DNA from: Xiphophorus maculatus
Taxonomy: Eukaryota > Chordata > Actinopteri > Cyprinodontiformes > Poeciliidae
Assembly (NCBI RefSeq): GCF_002775205.1
Contig: NC_036447.1
Coordinates: 26,704,501-26,768,500 of the forward strand
Length of the DNA stretch: 64,000 bases
Direction of reading: 5' to 3'
Part shown: one piece after another, positions 45,201-60,400 of the stretch
Position numbering within the stretch: the first letter of the stretch is position 1
Layout: every line of letters begins with the position of its first letter
The notes under the pieces: generated by a model
Told to the model about the DNA's origin: nothing
Database searches by the model: none
Seen by the model: the letters and a program-made list of their open reading frames with translations, nothing else
Program-made: the position numbers and the translations under genes

Positions 45201-48200
45201 CACCCCCACCATGGACTGTTCTCCCTGCTGCCCTCTGGAAAGAGGTTCTGCAGCATCCGGTGCAGGCCCACCTGGTTCCGAAACAGCTTTTTCCTACTTG
45301 CCATCAGACTTTTATTTTACTCACAACATTGGAACTTCAAACATTATCCTGAGCCGTATGCAACGAAATTTCGTTCTTTATACACCCTGTGCATTGAAAA
45401 TGACAACAAAGTCAGTCTAAGTCGAAGTCGAAGTCTAAGTCTATTGTGCAACTGTGAGATGCGTTGAGGCCATTACCAGGGTACTGATAAGGTAATGGCC
45501 CTATTTACTGAACAAAAGCACCTGCTAGATAAAATCCTTCAGGCCAGTTGGACTATCGAAGCCGATATAGGTATACGTCAAAGTGGACTAACTCTAGCCA
45601 TTCTAGTGAAATTAAATGACGTTTTTATAAATGTGCCTATTTTTTTCATTTTCTGTTTTCATGAACGAGTGAGATCCAAAAATATCCGTTTATCTAGAAA
45701 AGCATTATTGTTATTACTATTTTTTACATATCTCTGTTTAAGCAAATGAGTGTTGATGAATTTAGCCAAAGAATTTAAACTGCAATAAAAAGTGTCAATT
45801 GACTGGGAAAGAGAAATATCACAAAATCCCATCTTTCCTTAACCAAGGTGTCAACCAAGGGAATTATTGAACGTGACTTCGAACTCGCAGCGTCTCGGAT
45901 TTATTTGCCTTTTGAAGTCAGATTGATATTGTTATCTCTCAAAAATTTTACCCAGAGGAATAAAATAACAGCTACCTTACTGTAAGGATTATGTATGGCA
46001 ACAATCTACTGGGAAACCACCTGAGATCTGTATTTCCCCCTGATGAACCAAGACGTAGCAAAAGCAAAACATGTTTTATATTATCTAAAATGATGTTTAG
46101 ATATCATGGTAATTTATGTTGGGGGCACACATACTGTATTTTTTTTTTGGTTTTGTTCTAAGCAGGTAGGAGCTGCTACACAAAATGTAGAGCTACAGAT
46201 AAAGACGACGCGCACCTGCAGGTTCTTGCTCGCCTCCCTCGTCGTCCTTATCGTCTTCCTTATTGCGGTCGCAGCCGCACTGGCCTGGTACTTCCTGGGT
46301 GAGCGATTCTTTCTCAGCTTCTCAGTGTGGATTCATTCATCTTTGGCCAAGCAAATACTTTCGAATGTCTGAAATCAAAATGTAAAAAAAATAAATAAAT
46401 AAAAAATCTCCTCAGTAAATCCAAAAAGTTATAAATGTTTTGGTCAGATATCTTAAATCTGGTGACGTACTGACTTCCTATGAATTCAGTGCGGGGATGA
46501 ACGGAGGAGTTAAGTGTGGCTGTGGTCAAGACAAAAGTAGCACTGTTGTTTACTTATAGACTTTGTTGCTACATTTAGTGACTGTCCAGACACCTATAGT
46601 GACTCTTTATGAAAAACAAAACAAGTGACAAATCTAGGGACTTTTTTCTGTGTTGCTGGAGACTTTTAGCTTTACTGTGTGACATAAAGTGTAAGTCTTT
46701 CAATGATGGCTTGTGAATCATTTGGTCTTTCTGCCGTTACACCAACATAAGAAAGGACGTTCCATTGAGATCGTTATCATTGTATTAATTTAAGGTGAAA
46801 AACTGTCTTCTTCTGAAGCTCTTTAGGCCACCGTCCATCTGTACTGCCTTTCCAGTCAGCTGTGAGGCAAGTGGTTGGACTATAATAAAGACCTTTTGGT
46901 AGATATTATTCAGTAAAACATTTGGGACAAGTTTTTTATTTTGTCTTCACAATGAAAGTTGGCGTTTTGACCTGATGTCACATAAGTACGAACAATTTAA
47001 AATGTGCCAACAACTTATTGTCCATATCTACGGATTAAATTCTAATGTTTGTTGTTCTTTATCTGCGACAGAATACAGTGTTTGGACGTTAGAGCCTCGT
47101 GTCCAGCACCAGTACACGGCTTACTTAACCATCGTCAACAGGAACTTCTCAGCAGATCTGGCCTGTCACAGTAACCCAGTGTTTAAGACTGAAGCAAAAT
47201 ATGTAGAGAACACGGTGAGCAGGAAACACGGTTTTCTTTCAGTACGGGTTCACACCGATACATACAGTACTGGTGATTCTGAGATACACTGACACACAAA
47301 ATGCACTTCCTGTCTTCAGAATAAAAAGCACAGCAACGTTCTCTGTTTACTTTCACTTATCAGTAGCTGCATTTCCATTAACCATAAAATTGTGCAAATT
47401 GAAATTACAAAAATAAATTTGCTTAATGGAAACACGCCGACTTAAAGAAAGTCGGTAAAAGCCTTGTTTTTTATCGAAACGAGTTTTTCGATAAAAAAGA
47501 AAAGTGCTAGGATGAGGTGTTTTATCAGCCTATCGAAATAATGTATTTTGAAAAACTGCAATGGAAACCCTTTTTTCGCATCACATGATCACATGTTACT
47601 ACTGGCGAAACGTCGAAGAAGACAACAGGAAGTAGCATTTCCAACAATAATGTTGGATAACAACAACAATAATGTTGTTATTTGATAGCAACATCGCAAT
47701 TGTGAAATTGTGCTTTTTGGACATTAGTAGAATATAGATGAAGATTTTCGCACTTCTGTGATGGAAACGCAGCTAATCACACTAAAATGTGGAAATGAAA
47801 TCACACCAATTCAAAAAACAGGATTAAATAAAGGCTGCTGAATGTTAAATTAATGTGTTTTTTGTGTCTTTTAGTTAAAGAAGATCTTAAAAGCCTCATC
47901 TCTCTCCAGATACTTTAACTACACCACTGTCTTTGCGTTTGGGTATGTGGGCCTTTGTTTTTCTTTAAGTAGTGGAGTAATTAAAGCTAAAACCAAAGTG
48001 ATTGAACTTCACTTCTTTTCACAAAGCATACACCTAAAACCCGCCTCCTAAGACAGTGGGTGATGTCTAAATCAATAGTGAAAAGTGCTTAAGAGTTACG
48101 GAGCAGTTTATTTTTATCCATGTATTTATTACTCTATTATCGGTTGTGTTCATTTAAGGCCCGTCTGTGTGCCTGCAGGCAGGGGAGTGTGGTGGCTCAC

Positions 48201-51200
48201 TTCTGGATAGTGCTGTCGGTCCCCAGCAGTCACGTTGGAAAAGTCACAGTAGAAGAAGTCACCAGAAGCCTGGAGGACGGCCTCAGGTGGTACGGAAGGT
48301 CACAGCGCGGGGAGACGGCAAACGTGGATGGCTTCCTGTTCCACCTCCCTACCCTGTGTGTTACTGGTGAGCCAAAGAGTTATGAATGAGATCATGAAAC
48401 AGATCGTATTCCTGATATATTTTCGGTTTCATTTGGTTTTTGTTCACCTCCCCACAGAAACTGACTCCAAAGTTGTAGAAGTTTTGACATCTTCGTTTGG
48501 TATCACGTCTTTCTTTTTTCCATTTCATCATTTTTTACTTTGTAATTTGTTAATTTTATTATCACTCTATGGGTTTTTTGTCCTATAGCGAGTGTCACTA
48601 AGGGTACAAGTGATGTGTTTTAGTCTTTCTAGTCATTAGGTTGGAATCAATGTGAATTTTTATTTTTAGTGTCATTTTCCCATCGTTTCTAAAATACATT
48701 TTATGTTTATCTTTCTTTCAAATCTTAAGAATAGAAATAAGATGGTAGTTCTTTTAAAATCACAACAAATTTCCAATAGTAGATATTTATCTAAAATTAT
48801 AAGTTGTCTTATTTCCTAGTCGCTTGTTGCTTTAAACAAGTTTTCTTTGGATGGCCTGAATAAAAATGGCTCTTTGGGTTGCAAATGTTGCAGACTCCTG
48901 GTTCAGTTAATAAAATCCCCCAAAAATATATACATACTGAAATTAGTATGAATACTTTCCCAAAGCAGTGAAGATGGATAAATGCGTTTATGATAGATTA
49001 AAGGAAAATGTTTTAAGTAAGACCCAAGCAGTGGGTTAATGTAATTTTAGGCTGATTTAGTGAAAAACCACAAATTAGACAGAACAGCTGGCAGATTGTC
49101 CTACCTTCCATGTTTTATTCAGCTGAATATTATCAAGGATTTATAAGTGGGCATTTAGCAAAGGCTTTTAGTCAAAGCAACTCAAAAGAAAAGGAAAAAC
49201 AAGATTTGTGGTAACGTGTGGTACCAGACTAAGACACCTTGTGAAACTAATGCAAATATCATGGAATTACATTAGTCATTCTGCAATAATTCAGTATTCA
49301 GTTTCACTAGTTTTTATCTTTTGATGAGCCCTTAAAGTGTAATTGAAAGGTTTCTTCTTCTTCTAAGTATTTATTGTAAGTTCTGACTTCTTCGTCCTCA
49401 GACTGTTACCGTTACCAGAAGGTGGTGTCCAGCAGCCCCGTGGCTCTGCGCGGCCCTGAAACACATCGGCCCTCCTGCTTGTGGCACCTCCAGACCGACC
49501 CCGGCTCCCAGCTGGAGCTCCACATGGAGTGGCTGCTCCCCGAGTGCCGAGACCGGCTGGTGGTGTATGACTCCATCACCCCCTCCGATCACCATCTAAT
49601 TACGTCGTAAGTTGGTTTTGGGTTTTTTTTTTCAACAAAAGCTACGACAAACTCGATCGCTTTAAGATCCGAGCTCTGTGAAAGTCAAAACTCAAAACCT
49701 CAGAAAAGAACAATCATGTGGCTACATTTTAGCATTGTTTCCTACTGAAGGGTGTACGGCTGCAGCAGACATGAGGACGTGGTGCGCGTGCTCTCATCCG
49801 GCGAGTGGATGACAGTGGTTTGGAAAAAAGGTCTTTACAATTACAAGGACCCATTTTCTTTGTCTGCGCAAGCTTGGCCCCAACAGGGTAAGACTGAAGC
49901 TGTCAAACGTCTGAAAGAAATATTGTTTATGAAGCCATGGTATAGAGTTTTCAATAGAAACAAATTCTGCTATTATGCTGCCGCCAAAAGCTCTGTTTCC
50001 ATTACAAACGTGCGAAAAACGTTGTTGACATTCCGCTAATGTCGAAAAAACAAAATTTCGGAATTACAGTGTTTCCACTGAATACGAAAAGCAATTAAAA
50101 TCGCATCACATGAGTTTCTTCACGCAATGTCATTAAAAAAACATGACGGTAAATTTGTTGAAGTACACAGTTTCATTAGCAAACCACATGCAGCTGAATT
50201 CCTGAGTTTCATACCGCAAGGCCAAACGGATTGATAACCTAGATTGTTTCTGCTCGGTATTCTCAGACTGCATCTCCTCCGTTCAGCTGAAGGAAGTACA
50301 GGGGGTGCAGGGGATTCTGCAGACGCCTTTCTTCCCCAGCTTCTATCCTCCGAACACCAACTGTACCTGGACTTTCATCGTCAGTGTCCCTTCCATCCGT
50401 ACCTCTACGTTGTTTCTTTTAACATGTAGTTACAGCCAATGTCGAAGACCATAAAAAACCCCTCAAACATTTCCTGTTTTCTCTCAGATGCCCGGCGCAG
50501 CGCTGGGTTTAGCTCTGGAGTTTGAAGGCTACGAGCTGAGCAGAGCCAGCTACAACCAGGCCTGCACCCAGGGTCAGTGGGTCATCCAGAACCGCAGGTA
50601 TGGTCTGTTACAATCGGTCTGGATGGCCTTCTTTTTCCAGTGTTCAACTAAACTACAGGCTTAAACCACAAACAGAAATCTAATTATAACGTAAAGACTT
50701 TTCAGAATCCTACGTGACTTAAAATAGAAAAAGTTATGTGTATTTTAATGTTAGACAGTCAGGGGAAAAAAAACCAAAAACGTCTGGCTTCATAAATATT
50801 TCCGATCCTTTATGAAAAGGTCTTTTTCAGTAAAGTTCAGGTGCTGCACCACTGAAGTAAAAAAGGCAGGTTTATGGTTAAGGCCCACTTCTCTGTTTTT
50901 CTTCCTCCATTTAGACTACGTACACATGCAGGTGGCAGCTAAAAGGCTAGCAGACCTCACAACAAAATAATCTGCTAACTGGATTTTTCACATTGTGCAT
51001 CTCAGTTTAGTTGCAATAACATTAAATCATGTCCATGTGCCAAAACAATGACTATATCACAACTTCTTTAAAGTCTGACTGAATCCCATTCCCAACTAAA
51101 ATACGTTTTTGTAACTACAACTTCAATTATTTTTTAATAATATATTTTTTTAAATCATTCACAAGACTCAAGTGAGGGGACTTTCACAGTTGTCTGAACA

Positions 51201-51425
51201 CAAGGTGGCACTATTGTCTCACTAAAGCATCCTAATACTATCTAGTGACCTTTTTATGTTGTTTTTAACCTGCAGGTTTCATATTCTCACCTTTATCTAC
51301 AGATAGTCAGAGGCAAAAATTACACCCATCTGTTTGGATAAAAATATATGATTTTTATTTTACATACAGTCTAGCTTAGGTTGTTAAAAACCGCTCAGGT
51401 ATTTGAACATTAACCGCTTGACTGG

Positions 51426-51469
<44 letters not shown>

Positions 51470-54400
51470 CAGTGGTTAAGTCTGTACATCTGTGTTTGTG
51501 TATTGTGAATAGAAAATAACTCATAGTGTTGTATTTTCTATCTTATTTTATTATTGTATGTCCATTTTTGTAACTAGTCAAGGTACTGCAGATGCAAATT
51601 AGCTTTTGCTATAATCTGGTTCAGTGCATGAAATGCCAACATTTATGTTTGAGTTCTTCATTGTCCCTTTTTTATCATTATAAAAGAAACGATGCTGGTT
51701 GAATTCTCAGGCTGTGCGGTACCAGAGGTCTGCAGCCGTACTGCGAACGCCTCTCCCTGCTCACACACTCAACCACCGTCGTTATGACCTCCGAGGTGTC
51801 GCTGACCGGGCCGGGCCTTCAGGTCCACTACAGCATCTTTAACCTTTCCGACCGTAAGTTCCGGATGCAGGAAAGATTACCGAGACGAGACCCTTTGTCC
51901 AACGTTAGTTTTGGTTGTTGTTTTCTGTGTGTGCAGCTTGTCCAGGTCAGTTCCTGTGCACTGTGAGCGGACTCTGTGTCCCCCTGTGTGACGGAATCAA
52001 GGACTGCTCCAACGGATTGGATGAGAGGAACTGTGGTATGAAGTTTAGATTTTAAATTCATAACGGCATACAGTACATCACCAAGGCTTTTCAACAAGGG
52101 AAGATGGTTACACACTGTCAAGTCTATTACTGAAATACTCAACACAGACGCGTCCGTGTTGTGTTGCCATTTCTTGGGAGCTGGTCCAAGGACCCAGGTG
52201 CCAGCAGGAGCCTTTAAAAACTTTGTAATATAGATCTCAGAATCTTTTGCTGTTTGTAGTGAAGCTTACCAAATTGTTGAATGTATTATTAATATTTAGT
52301 CTGTCATAAGATAACTAGTTCATTGATTTATAAATGTCACCAAAATACATATCTAAATAGCAAGCTAAATGTTTAGTTAACCAACTTTATATTTACCTCC
52401 ACTTTAAATATTATGGGTGTTTTCCCACATGATAACCTGGATCACTCGGTTCGATTGGGGATCAAAGTTGCAACATTTGATAAATGTTCAGCTGGTGCCA
52501 TTCACTTTCACACTGCAATGTGTGAAATGATCCAAACTCTTTCAAAAACCTGTTCCCTGTTAACCTCACCTCTGGCGGGGCTGCACCAAACACCACTGAA
52601 GGAAATGACACTGAGAGCAACTTCCTGCTTGACAAAATGTAAACAAAACACAGGGTAGGGTCAGATATTAGTGGTTGGAGCATTTCTCTTTTGTCTTTGG
52701 GAAAAGAGAAATGTACATTGTTCCCTCTAGCGCTAGCATCACCCGTTTGATTTGGTTATAGTTACCCAGAATGCCCTGCACTGTAGTCCTAAATATTTAT
52801 CTTGCTAATTAATAGTTAGCTTTAAACCAAATTTTTAGTTTGAAGCTAACTTGTTTGGAGCTAAATATTTAGATGGTGAACAAAATATTTATCTTGCTAA
52901 CTTAATAGTTAATTTCGAACCGAGTACTAAGCTTGCACTTATTTATTTTATAAAGGTAAATATTTAGCTTAGTACCTAAATATTTAGTTTGGTGCTAAGT
53001 GGTTAACTAGATGGTTAACGAAATATTTTTCTTGCTAATTAAATATTTGGCTTCAATCTAAATATTTAGTCTGTTCGCTAAAAATTTAGTTTAAAGCTAA
53101 ATAATTACCTTGCTAACTGAATATTTGTAGTTTGAAATGGTCACATTTATAAATGAATGAATAACATGATTTAAATAAGATTTTGAAAAAAAAAAAGTTA
53201 TATTATTTATTTTTTATCACTGGCTAAGTAACTCAAAATAATTGTGCAAACGGCACCAAATATATTTATTTTAAAAATCTATGTATTTAATTTTTTTAAA
53301 TCAAAAGTAAAGATTAATTACAATGTTTTATAAGACGTGCAAAGCGATACTTTATCATGTGTGTTTCAGTGTGTGTGGCACAGTACAAATGCCCCGAGGA
53401 CAGTCAGTGTGTCGACTACTATAAAGTGTGTGACCAACACCCAGACTGCCCCGAAGCCTCCGATGAGATGAACTGCACTGATGGTAACACTCTGACCTCC
53501 AACACACACCCCCACCCGCACGCACACACACATTAGAAGGTGTCACAACATGAAGAAAATCTCCCTTTCATTTACTCTTTGCAGTGAAGTATTTCAAAGC
53601 AAGCTGTTTGTGTTATTTAGATGTGGAACATTAAGTAAGAAAATCTCTCCACGTTAGCTTTCCTGAGCAGCTTTGGGTTCTCGGTGTGTGGGTCTGTTTG
53701 TGCGTCCAGGAGTAGAGTGTACGGATATGACCTACGTCTGCGCTGACGGCACGTGCCTGAAGAAGCCGAACCCAGAGTGCGACTCTGTCACAGACTGTCC
53801 CGACGCCTCGGATGAGAATCGATGCGGTGAGATCAGACGACGTTCCACTAAAACTAAGACTAATCTGGTTTTTATCAATTATTCTGTGGATGTTATCAGG
53901 GTAGCACTTTGTTTTGCATGTAGACCAATCAATCATACTCTTATAACTAAATATTATTCATTGTTTTCCTTTTAAAGGGGTAGTATTATGTAAAACTATA
54001 TATATACTTACTTTTGAGCTTTGGATCATGTTGTAATGTTATTCTTTTGTCAAAAACATGCCTGGAGTGTTGATTTGGTTCTTTCATGCAATGTTTGAGA
54101 AATCCTTTGCTCTCCCTTGGCAACCATTCAGCTGTGCAAAACGCCTGGCTGGACCTAGCTCCGCCTCTGAGACGCAGCTCCTCCTTGGAGCTGGAGTTTC
54201 CAAGCTTCCGAAAACTGAAAGTTTGTTTCAGATTTGTGGTTCATAAAAACTGAATGCTGCTTTTCTGTTTGATTCTGGTTCTGGGGATCTGGTCCCAGAT
54301 TCTGGGAGCAGACCAGAAGCAGAAGACCTGAGAGGTCTGATACTATGGCAACAGGTCCTTAATGTATGCTGGTGCTAAGCCGTACAGGGATTTATAAACT

Positions 54401-57400
54401 AACAGAAGTATTTTAAAGTCTGTTCTCTAAGCTATATGGAGCCAGGGGAAGAGCTTTAAAACCTTCCACTAGGAAAATATAAGGCTGAACTCTAAATGTT
54501 ACTGAGTTCATAGATAGACTCCAACCGTTTTAGTCGCCACCTTCTGCTCATGAAAACTTTATAGCTTGTTTGAGCAAACATTTCCAAATAAGGTTGGCTC
54601 CCTCAATGTAAATGCTTGAAAGTAGAAATAAAGGAAATGCAGTCAGAGCTTAAAAGCCCCCATGTATTAGAACAATGCAATACTTGGCCTTACCTTGCGG
54701 TTTAATAAATAAATCCATCACATTTTAAATTAGATCATTGAGATGCTTCTGTTGAGTTATCTGAGGATTTATGGGTGTGCAACGGTGCAAAAGCATTAAT
54801 GTCTCTCAAACTTGTTTACATTGTTTCGCGTTAGAACCAAACACCGATCTATTTTATTAATACATGTGGTGATAGAACCATATAAAATACACAATTGTGA
54901 AGTGGATGAAAAATACTATGTGCTTTACGTTTTTTTCTGACTAAAGATAATCTGAATAGTGTGGCGTGTACATGTATTGAGCTACTTTTAATACGATACC
55001 CCTAAATAAGACTCAGTCAGTGGCCCTGGGTTTTATAAGTGTAATTTCATTCAAGTGTAAACACAGCTGCTCTGTAAATGCCTCAGACATTTATCAAAAG
55101 GAACAAATTAGTGAAATTTAAGGGTTGTAAACAATAATCCAAGCTGTTCCGTTTATTAATAGTAAAACAATTCACGATTAATAAACTGTAAAGTGTTTTA
55201 TGATTTGTTTATCAATTTTCAATTACGCAGCCGTCATAACACAACTGCAAACGTGTCAAGATTTAGCTTTCTCCACAGACAAGCTGGACTAGGAGAGTAA
55301 GGAGGACATGGGATCTGGTGGGGGAAAAGATCCAAAAGCTCACTTAGCACAATTTGTTTTACAGAACAAATACAAATAGTTAGACACACAAATCTGCCTT
55401 TCATACACAGTGACAGGAAAAAAAGCTAATGTCAAAGCCAGACAAATTCAATGTTTCATTTAGCAACAAGCACTGTGGAACACATTAAACATGTACAGGT
55501 GTTTTGTTTCAAGTTTTTCAGTTTGGTTTGTTTCCTCTCTCTTTCTGCAGGCGTAGAAGCAGATACAGTATCTAGCCTGTTATTTTGTATTGTTTCTGTC
55601 CTTTCCCTTTAAACCAGGGGTGTCAAACTCCAGTCCTCAAGGGCCGCTGTCCTGCAGTTTTTAGATGTGCCACAGGTACAAAACACTGGCATGAAATGGC
55701 TTAATTACCTCCTTCATGTGTAGATCAGTTCTCCAGAGCCTTGCTAATGACGTAATTATTCTATTCAGGTGTGGTGCAGCAGAGGCACATCTAAAAGTTG
55801 CAGGACTGCGGCCCTCCAGGACTGGAGTTTGACACCTGTGCTTTAAACCTTTCTGCCCACTTTTTTTTTTATTTTCTTTCCCATCTCAATATCTATTACA
55901 TTTGAAATAAACCCAAAGCAATTTCTAATGAAGCTTTATATGAAGTAGACATAGTAAAAGCAGTAATGCGAAAATACTTATGAAAATAAATCTGTTGGAC
56001 TCGGTCACCTGAGAGAAAGTGACTCTCAGTGAACTAAAAGTATCGCTGACAGACCATGAAGAAGAGAGTTTTAACTGCAATTGCTATTGATAGTTATGTT
56101 TCGTATTAGTAGTTTTTATATATATGTTTTTTCGATGTCTGCCCGTGTTCAGAATGTGGCCTGAGGCAGTTCTCCACCCGCATCGTCGGGGGCAGCGACG
56201 CCTCAGAGGGGGAGTGGCCCTGGCAGACCAGCCTGCAGGTGCGAGGGACCCACATTTGCGGAGGAGCGCTGATCTCCAGTCAGTGGGTGGCGTCGGCCGC
56301 CCACTGCTTCTACGACGACAGGTGAGTGCCAACAGCAAACAGACGACCTGAAGCTCTTTGTTGTTGCAAATGTCATGTTTTCACTCCCTGCCTACACTTT
56401 GAAGGACGCTCTTTCATTTCCCTGTTTCCTAAATCAGGATCGTCTCTTTTCTTTTAAACTCCGTCTGCGTTTGGCTCAAGTGATGGATAAGGATAAGGAT
56501 GTAGGAGTTAAAACCGTCTCAGAGTGAGTGAGGGAGTGATGTGAGTGCATTTCTGGTCTTATCTGCACCTGTCTCTCAAAAACAGCTTAACCGGGATGCA
56601 GCTCAAAAGAATTGCGGCAACGTTTTGCAGGGGGATTAACACTTTTTAATTTTCTTGGGGAGGATTAAAAACTTTTTGAGTTGTACTGTTTACGATTGTT
56701 TGATTGATGTAGATCAAAAATCAGCGTTGAAGACAGTGGCACCCCTAAGGGAGATTCGATGGGGCATATGGCCCCCTGCTGAAAATCTTGCTCAATCCAC
56801 TGGACCCGGAATCATGTTCACGTCATAGAAAGGAATATAGTCATGTTCTCCAATCAAGGCATAAATGCAAAGCCTAATAAATTAATAAATAAATTTATAA
56901 AATTAAAAATGTATTAATGCTGCAGTATGCAAGTTTTATATATATATATGTATATATAAATCCTACTTGTTAAAATCATCGTAATATAATCTGTGAAAAA
57001 GTTGAGCTCATCTGCCTTCTCCCAGTGCTTATGTGTATGTCTGTAACTGGCCCTTTATTGAAGGACAATTTTGTTTACAGAGACTTAATATTTCATTTTA
57101 TTTGCCGTTTCTATTGTTTAATGTATTTATTTTGGATATATAAAACGTCTTCCGGTTCCAGTGTTAAATGTTCATTAGAAGTTACAACTACTTATCTTTG
57201 AGAATGTGCTCTTGTATTACTATCCATTATATTATTTGAAAATAGTCTCAAAACAGTAATATTACGTTTTATCGCGATAACGTCTGTGACAATTTATGGT
57301 TCTGGAATATCTGTCACCGTGACGGGCCTTTACCCTCTCGCTCTGATATTCCCGCTGCAGTGTGTACTCCCCCTCGGTGTGGACGGTGTATCTGGGTAAA

Positions 57401-60400
57401 CTGCTGCTGAACCGCAGCAGCTCCATAGAGGAGGTGGCTCGGGTTCAGCAGATCCACCTCCATCAATACTATGACAGCGAGTCCCACGACTACGACCTCG
57501 CCCTGCTGAAGCTGGACCGGCCCGCGTACGCACTGCTGACCGGACACGCTCGGCCCGCCTGCCTGCCGCCGGCCACCCACCAGCTGGAGCCGGGCCTGCT
57601 CTGCTGGGTCACCGGCTGGGGAGCACAACAGGAGGGAGGTGAGCTGGCCAACAGGTCGGAGACCTCGGGGAGAAAGCGGAGCGGCCAAGGAATAGAAACA
57701 AAACCAAAATACTATAGTGTCTGGAAAGATCACGTCACTGAATTCAAGGTGTCAGAGCACGCTTGAGGAAAATGTGAGATAATCTGGAAAAAGATTAAAG
57801 CTGACGTAAAATCGGATAGGGTGACACGACAATGATGTAAAACGTACTGCTAAATTGAATTAAGAAAAGGAGAGACTAATTCTGACATAAAGCCCAGATC
57901 CTTGATTTCACTGAGATGCTACATGGCAGGGTGTCAAATTTAATTTTATTTTGCTTGATCTCAAGATCGAGAATGTTCTCACAGGGCCGTTAGTGGCAGA
58001 ACGTATTAATAAACCCAGCTAAGCTGTTAAAATATGAATAAATAGCCGTCTCTGCATTCGATAAGAACTTAAGATTAAATAATGTTGAACATCTTTCTAA
58101 ATTAGCGCCATAAAATTAGTGATTTTGACAGCAAAAAAGTGAAAATCAAAAATTTTATTGCGCTATTTTGGAAATATTTGCAAGGAATTTTTATGATATT
58201 TTCTTTAATGCAATTATGAGTTTTTGTTACTCGCCACGTCGCTCTCAGACTTTGACTTTACTTCCAGTGAGGCTGAGGAAGACGGGAAGTAGAAATAAGA
58301 AATACTGCCGCCTGCCGACGTCAGGAGTCACAGAGGCTGAAAACTTCTGACGTCAGGAGTCACAGAGGCTGAAAACTTCTGACGTCAGGAGTCACAGAGG
58401 CTGAAAACTTCCGACGTCAGGAGTCACAGAGGCTGAAAACTTCTGTGACTCCTGACGTCACAGAGGCTGAAAACTTCTGTGATATCAGGAGTCACAGAGG
58501 CTGAAAACTTCTGTGACTCCTGACGTCACAAAGGCTAAAAACTTCTGTGACGTCAGGAGTCACAGAGGCTGAAAACTTCTGTGATATCAGGAGTCACAGA
58601 GGCTGAAAACTTCCGTGATATCAGGAGTCACAGAGGCTGAAAACTTCCGACGTCAGGGGTCACATAGGCTGAAAACTTCTGTGACGTCAGGAGTCACAGA
58701 GGCTGAAAACTTCTGTGACGTCAGGAGTCACAGAGGCTGAAAACTTCTGACGTCAGGAGTCACAGAGGCTGAAAACTTCCGACGTCAGGAGTCACGGAGG
58801 CTGAAAACTTCTGTGACTCCTGACGTCACAGAGGCTGAAAACTTCTGATGTCAGGAGTCACAGAGGCTGAAAACGTCAGTGACGTCAGGAGTCACAGAGG
58901 CTGAAAACTTCCGATGTCAGGAGTCACAGAGGCTGAAAACTTCTGTGACTCCTGACGTCACAGAGGCTGAAAACTTCTGTGATATCAGGAGTCACATAGG
59001 CTGAAAACTTCTGACGTCAGGAGTCTCAGAGGCTGAAGACTTCCGACGTCAGGAGTCACAGAGGCTGAAAACTTCTGTGACGTCAGGAGTCACAGAGGCT
59101 GAAAACTTCCGACGTCAGGAGTCACAGAGGCTGAAAACTTCTGACGTCAGGAGTCACAGAGGCTGAAGACTTCTGACGTCAGGGGTCACATAGGCTGAAA
59201 ACTTCTGTGACGTCAGGAGTCACAGAGGCTGAAAACTTCTGTGACGTCAGGAGTCACAGAGGCTGAAGACTTCTGACGTCAGGAGTCACAGAGGCTGAAA
59301 ACTTCTGTGACGTCAGGAGTCACAGAAGCTGAAGACTTCTGACGTCAGGAGTCACAGAGGCTGAAAACTTCCGACGTCAGGAGTCACAGAGGCTGAAAAC
59401 TTCTGTGACTCCTGACGTCACAGAGGCTGAAAACTTCTGATGTCAGGAGTCACAGAGGCTGAAAACGTCAGTGACGTCAGGAGTCACAGAGGCTGAAAAC
59501 GTCCGACGTCAGGAGTCACAGAGGCTGAAAACTTCTGTGACTCCTGACGTCACAGAGGCTGAAAACTTCTGTGATATCAGGAGTCACATAGGCTGAAAAC
59601 GTCTGACGTCAGGAGTCTCAGAGGCTGAAGACTTCCGACGTCAGGAGTCACAGAGGCTGAAAACTTCTGTGACGTCAGGAGTCACAGAGGCTGAAAACTT
59701 CCGACGTCAGGAGTCACAGAGGCTGTGACTCCTGCCTCTGTGACGTCAGGAGTCACAGAGGCTGAAAACGTCCGACGTCAGGAGTCACAGAGGCTGAAAA
59801 CTTCTGTGACGTCAGGAGTCACAGAGGCTGAAAACTTCTGTGACGTCAGGAGTCACAGAGGCTGAAGACTTCTGACGTCAGGAGTCACAGAGGCTGAAAA
59901 CTTCTGTGACTCCTGACGTCACAGAGGCTGAAAACTTCTGTGACGTCAGGAGTCACAGAGGCTGAAAACTTCTGTGACGTCAGGAGTCACAGAGGCTGAA
60001 AACTTCTGTGACGTCAGGAGTCACAGAGGCTGAAAACTTCTGTGATATCAGGAGTCACAGAGGCTGAAAACGTCTGACGTCAGGAGTCACAGAGGCTGAA
60101 GACTTCCGACGTCAGGAGTCAGAGGCTGAAAACCTCTGATGTCAGGAGTCACAGAGGCTGAAAACTTCCGATGTCAGGAGTCACAGAGGCTGAAAACTTC
60201 TGTGACGTCAGGAGTCACAGACGCTGAAAACTTCCGACGTCAGGAGTCACAGAGGCTGTGACTCCTGCCTCTGTGACGTCAGGAGTCACAGAGGCTGAAA
60301 ACGTCCGACGTCAGGAGTCACAGAGGCTGAAAACTTCTGACGTCAGGAGTCACAGAGGCTGAAGACTTCTGACGTCAGGGGTCACATAGGCTGAAAACTT

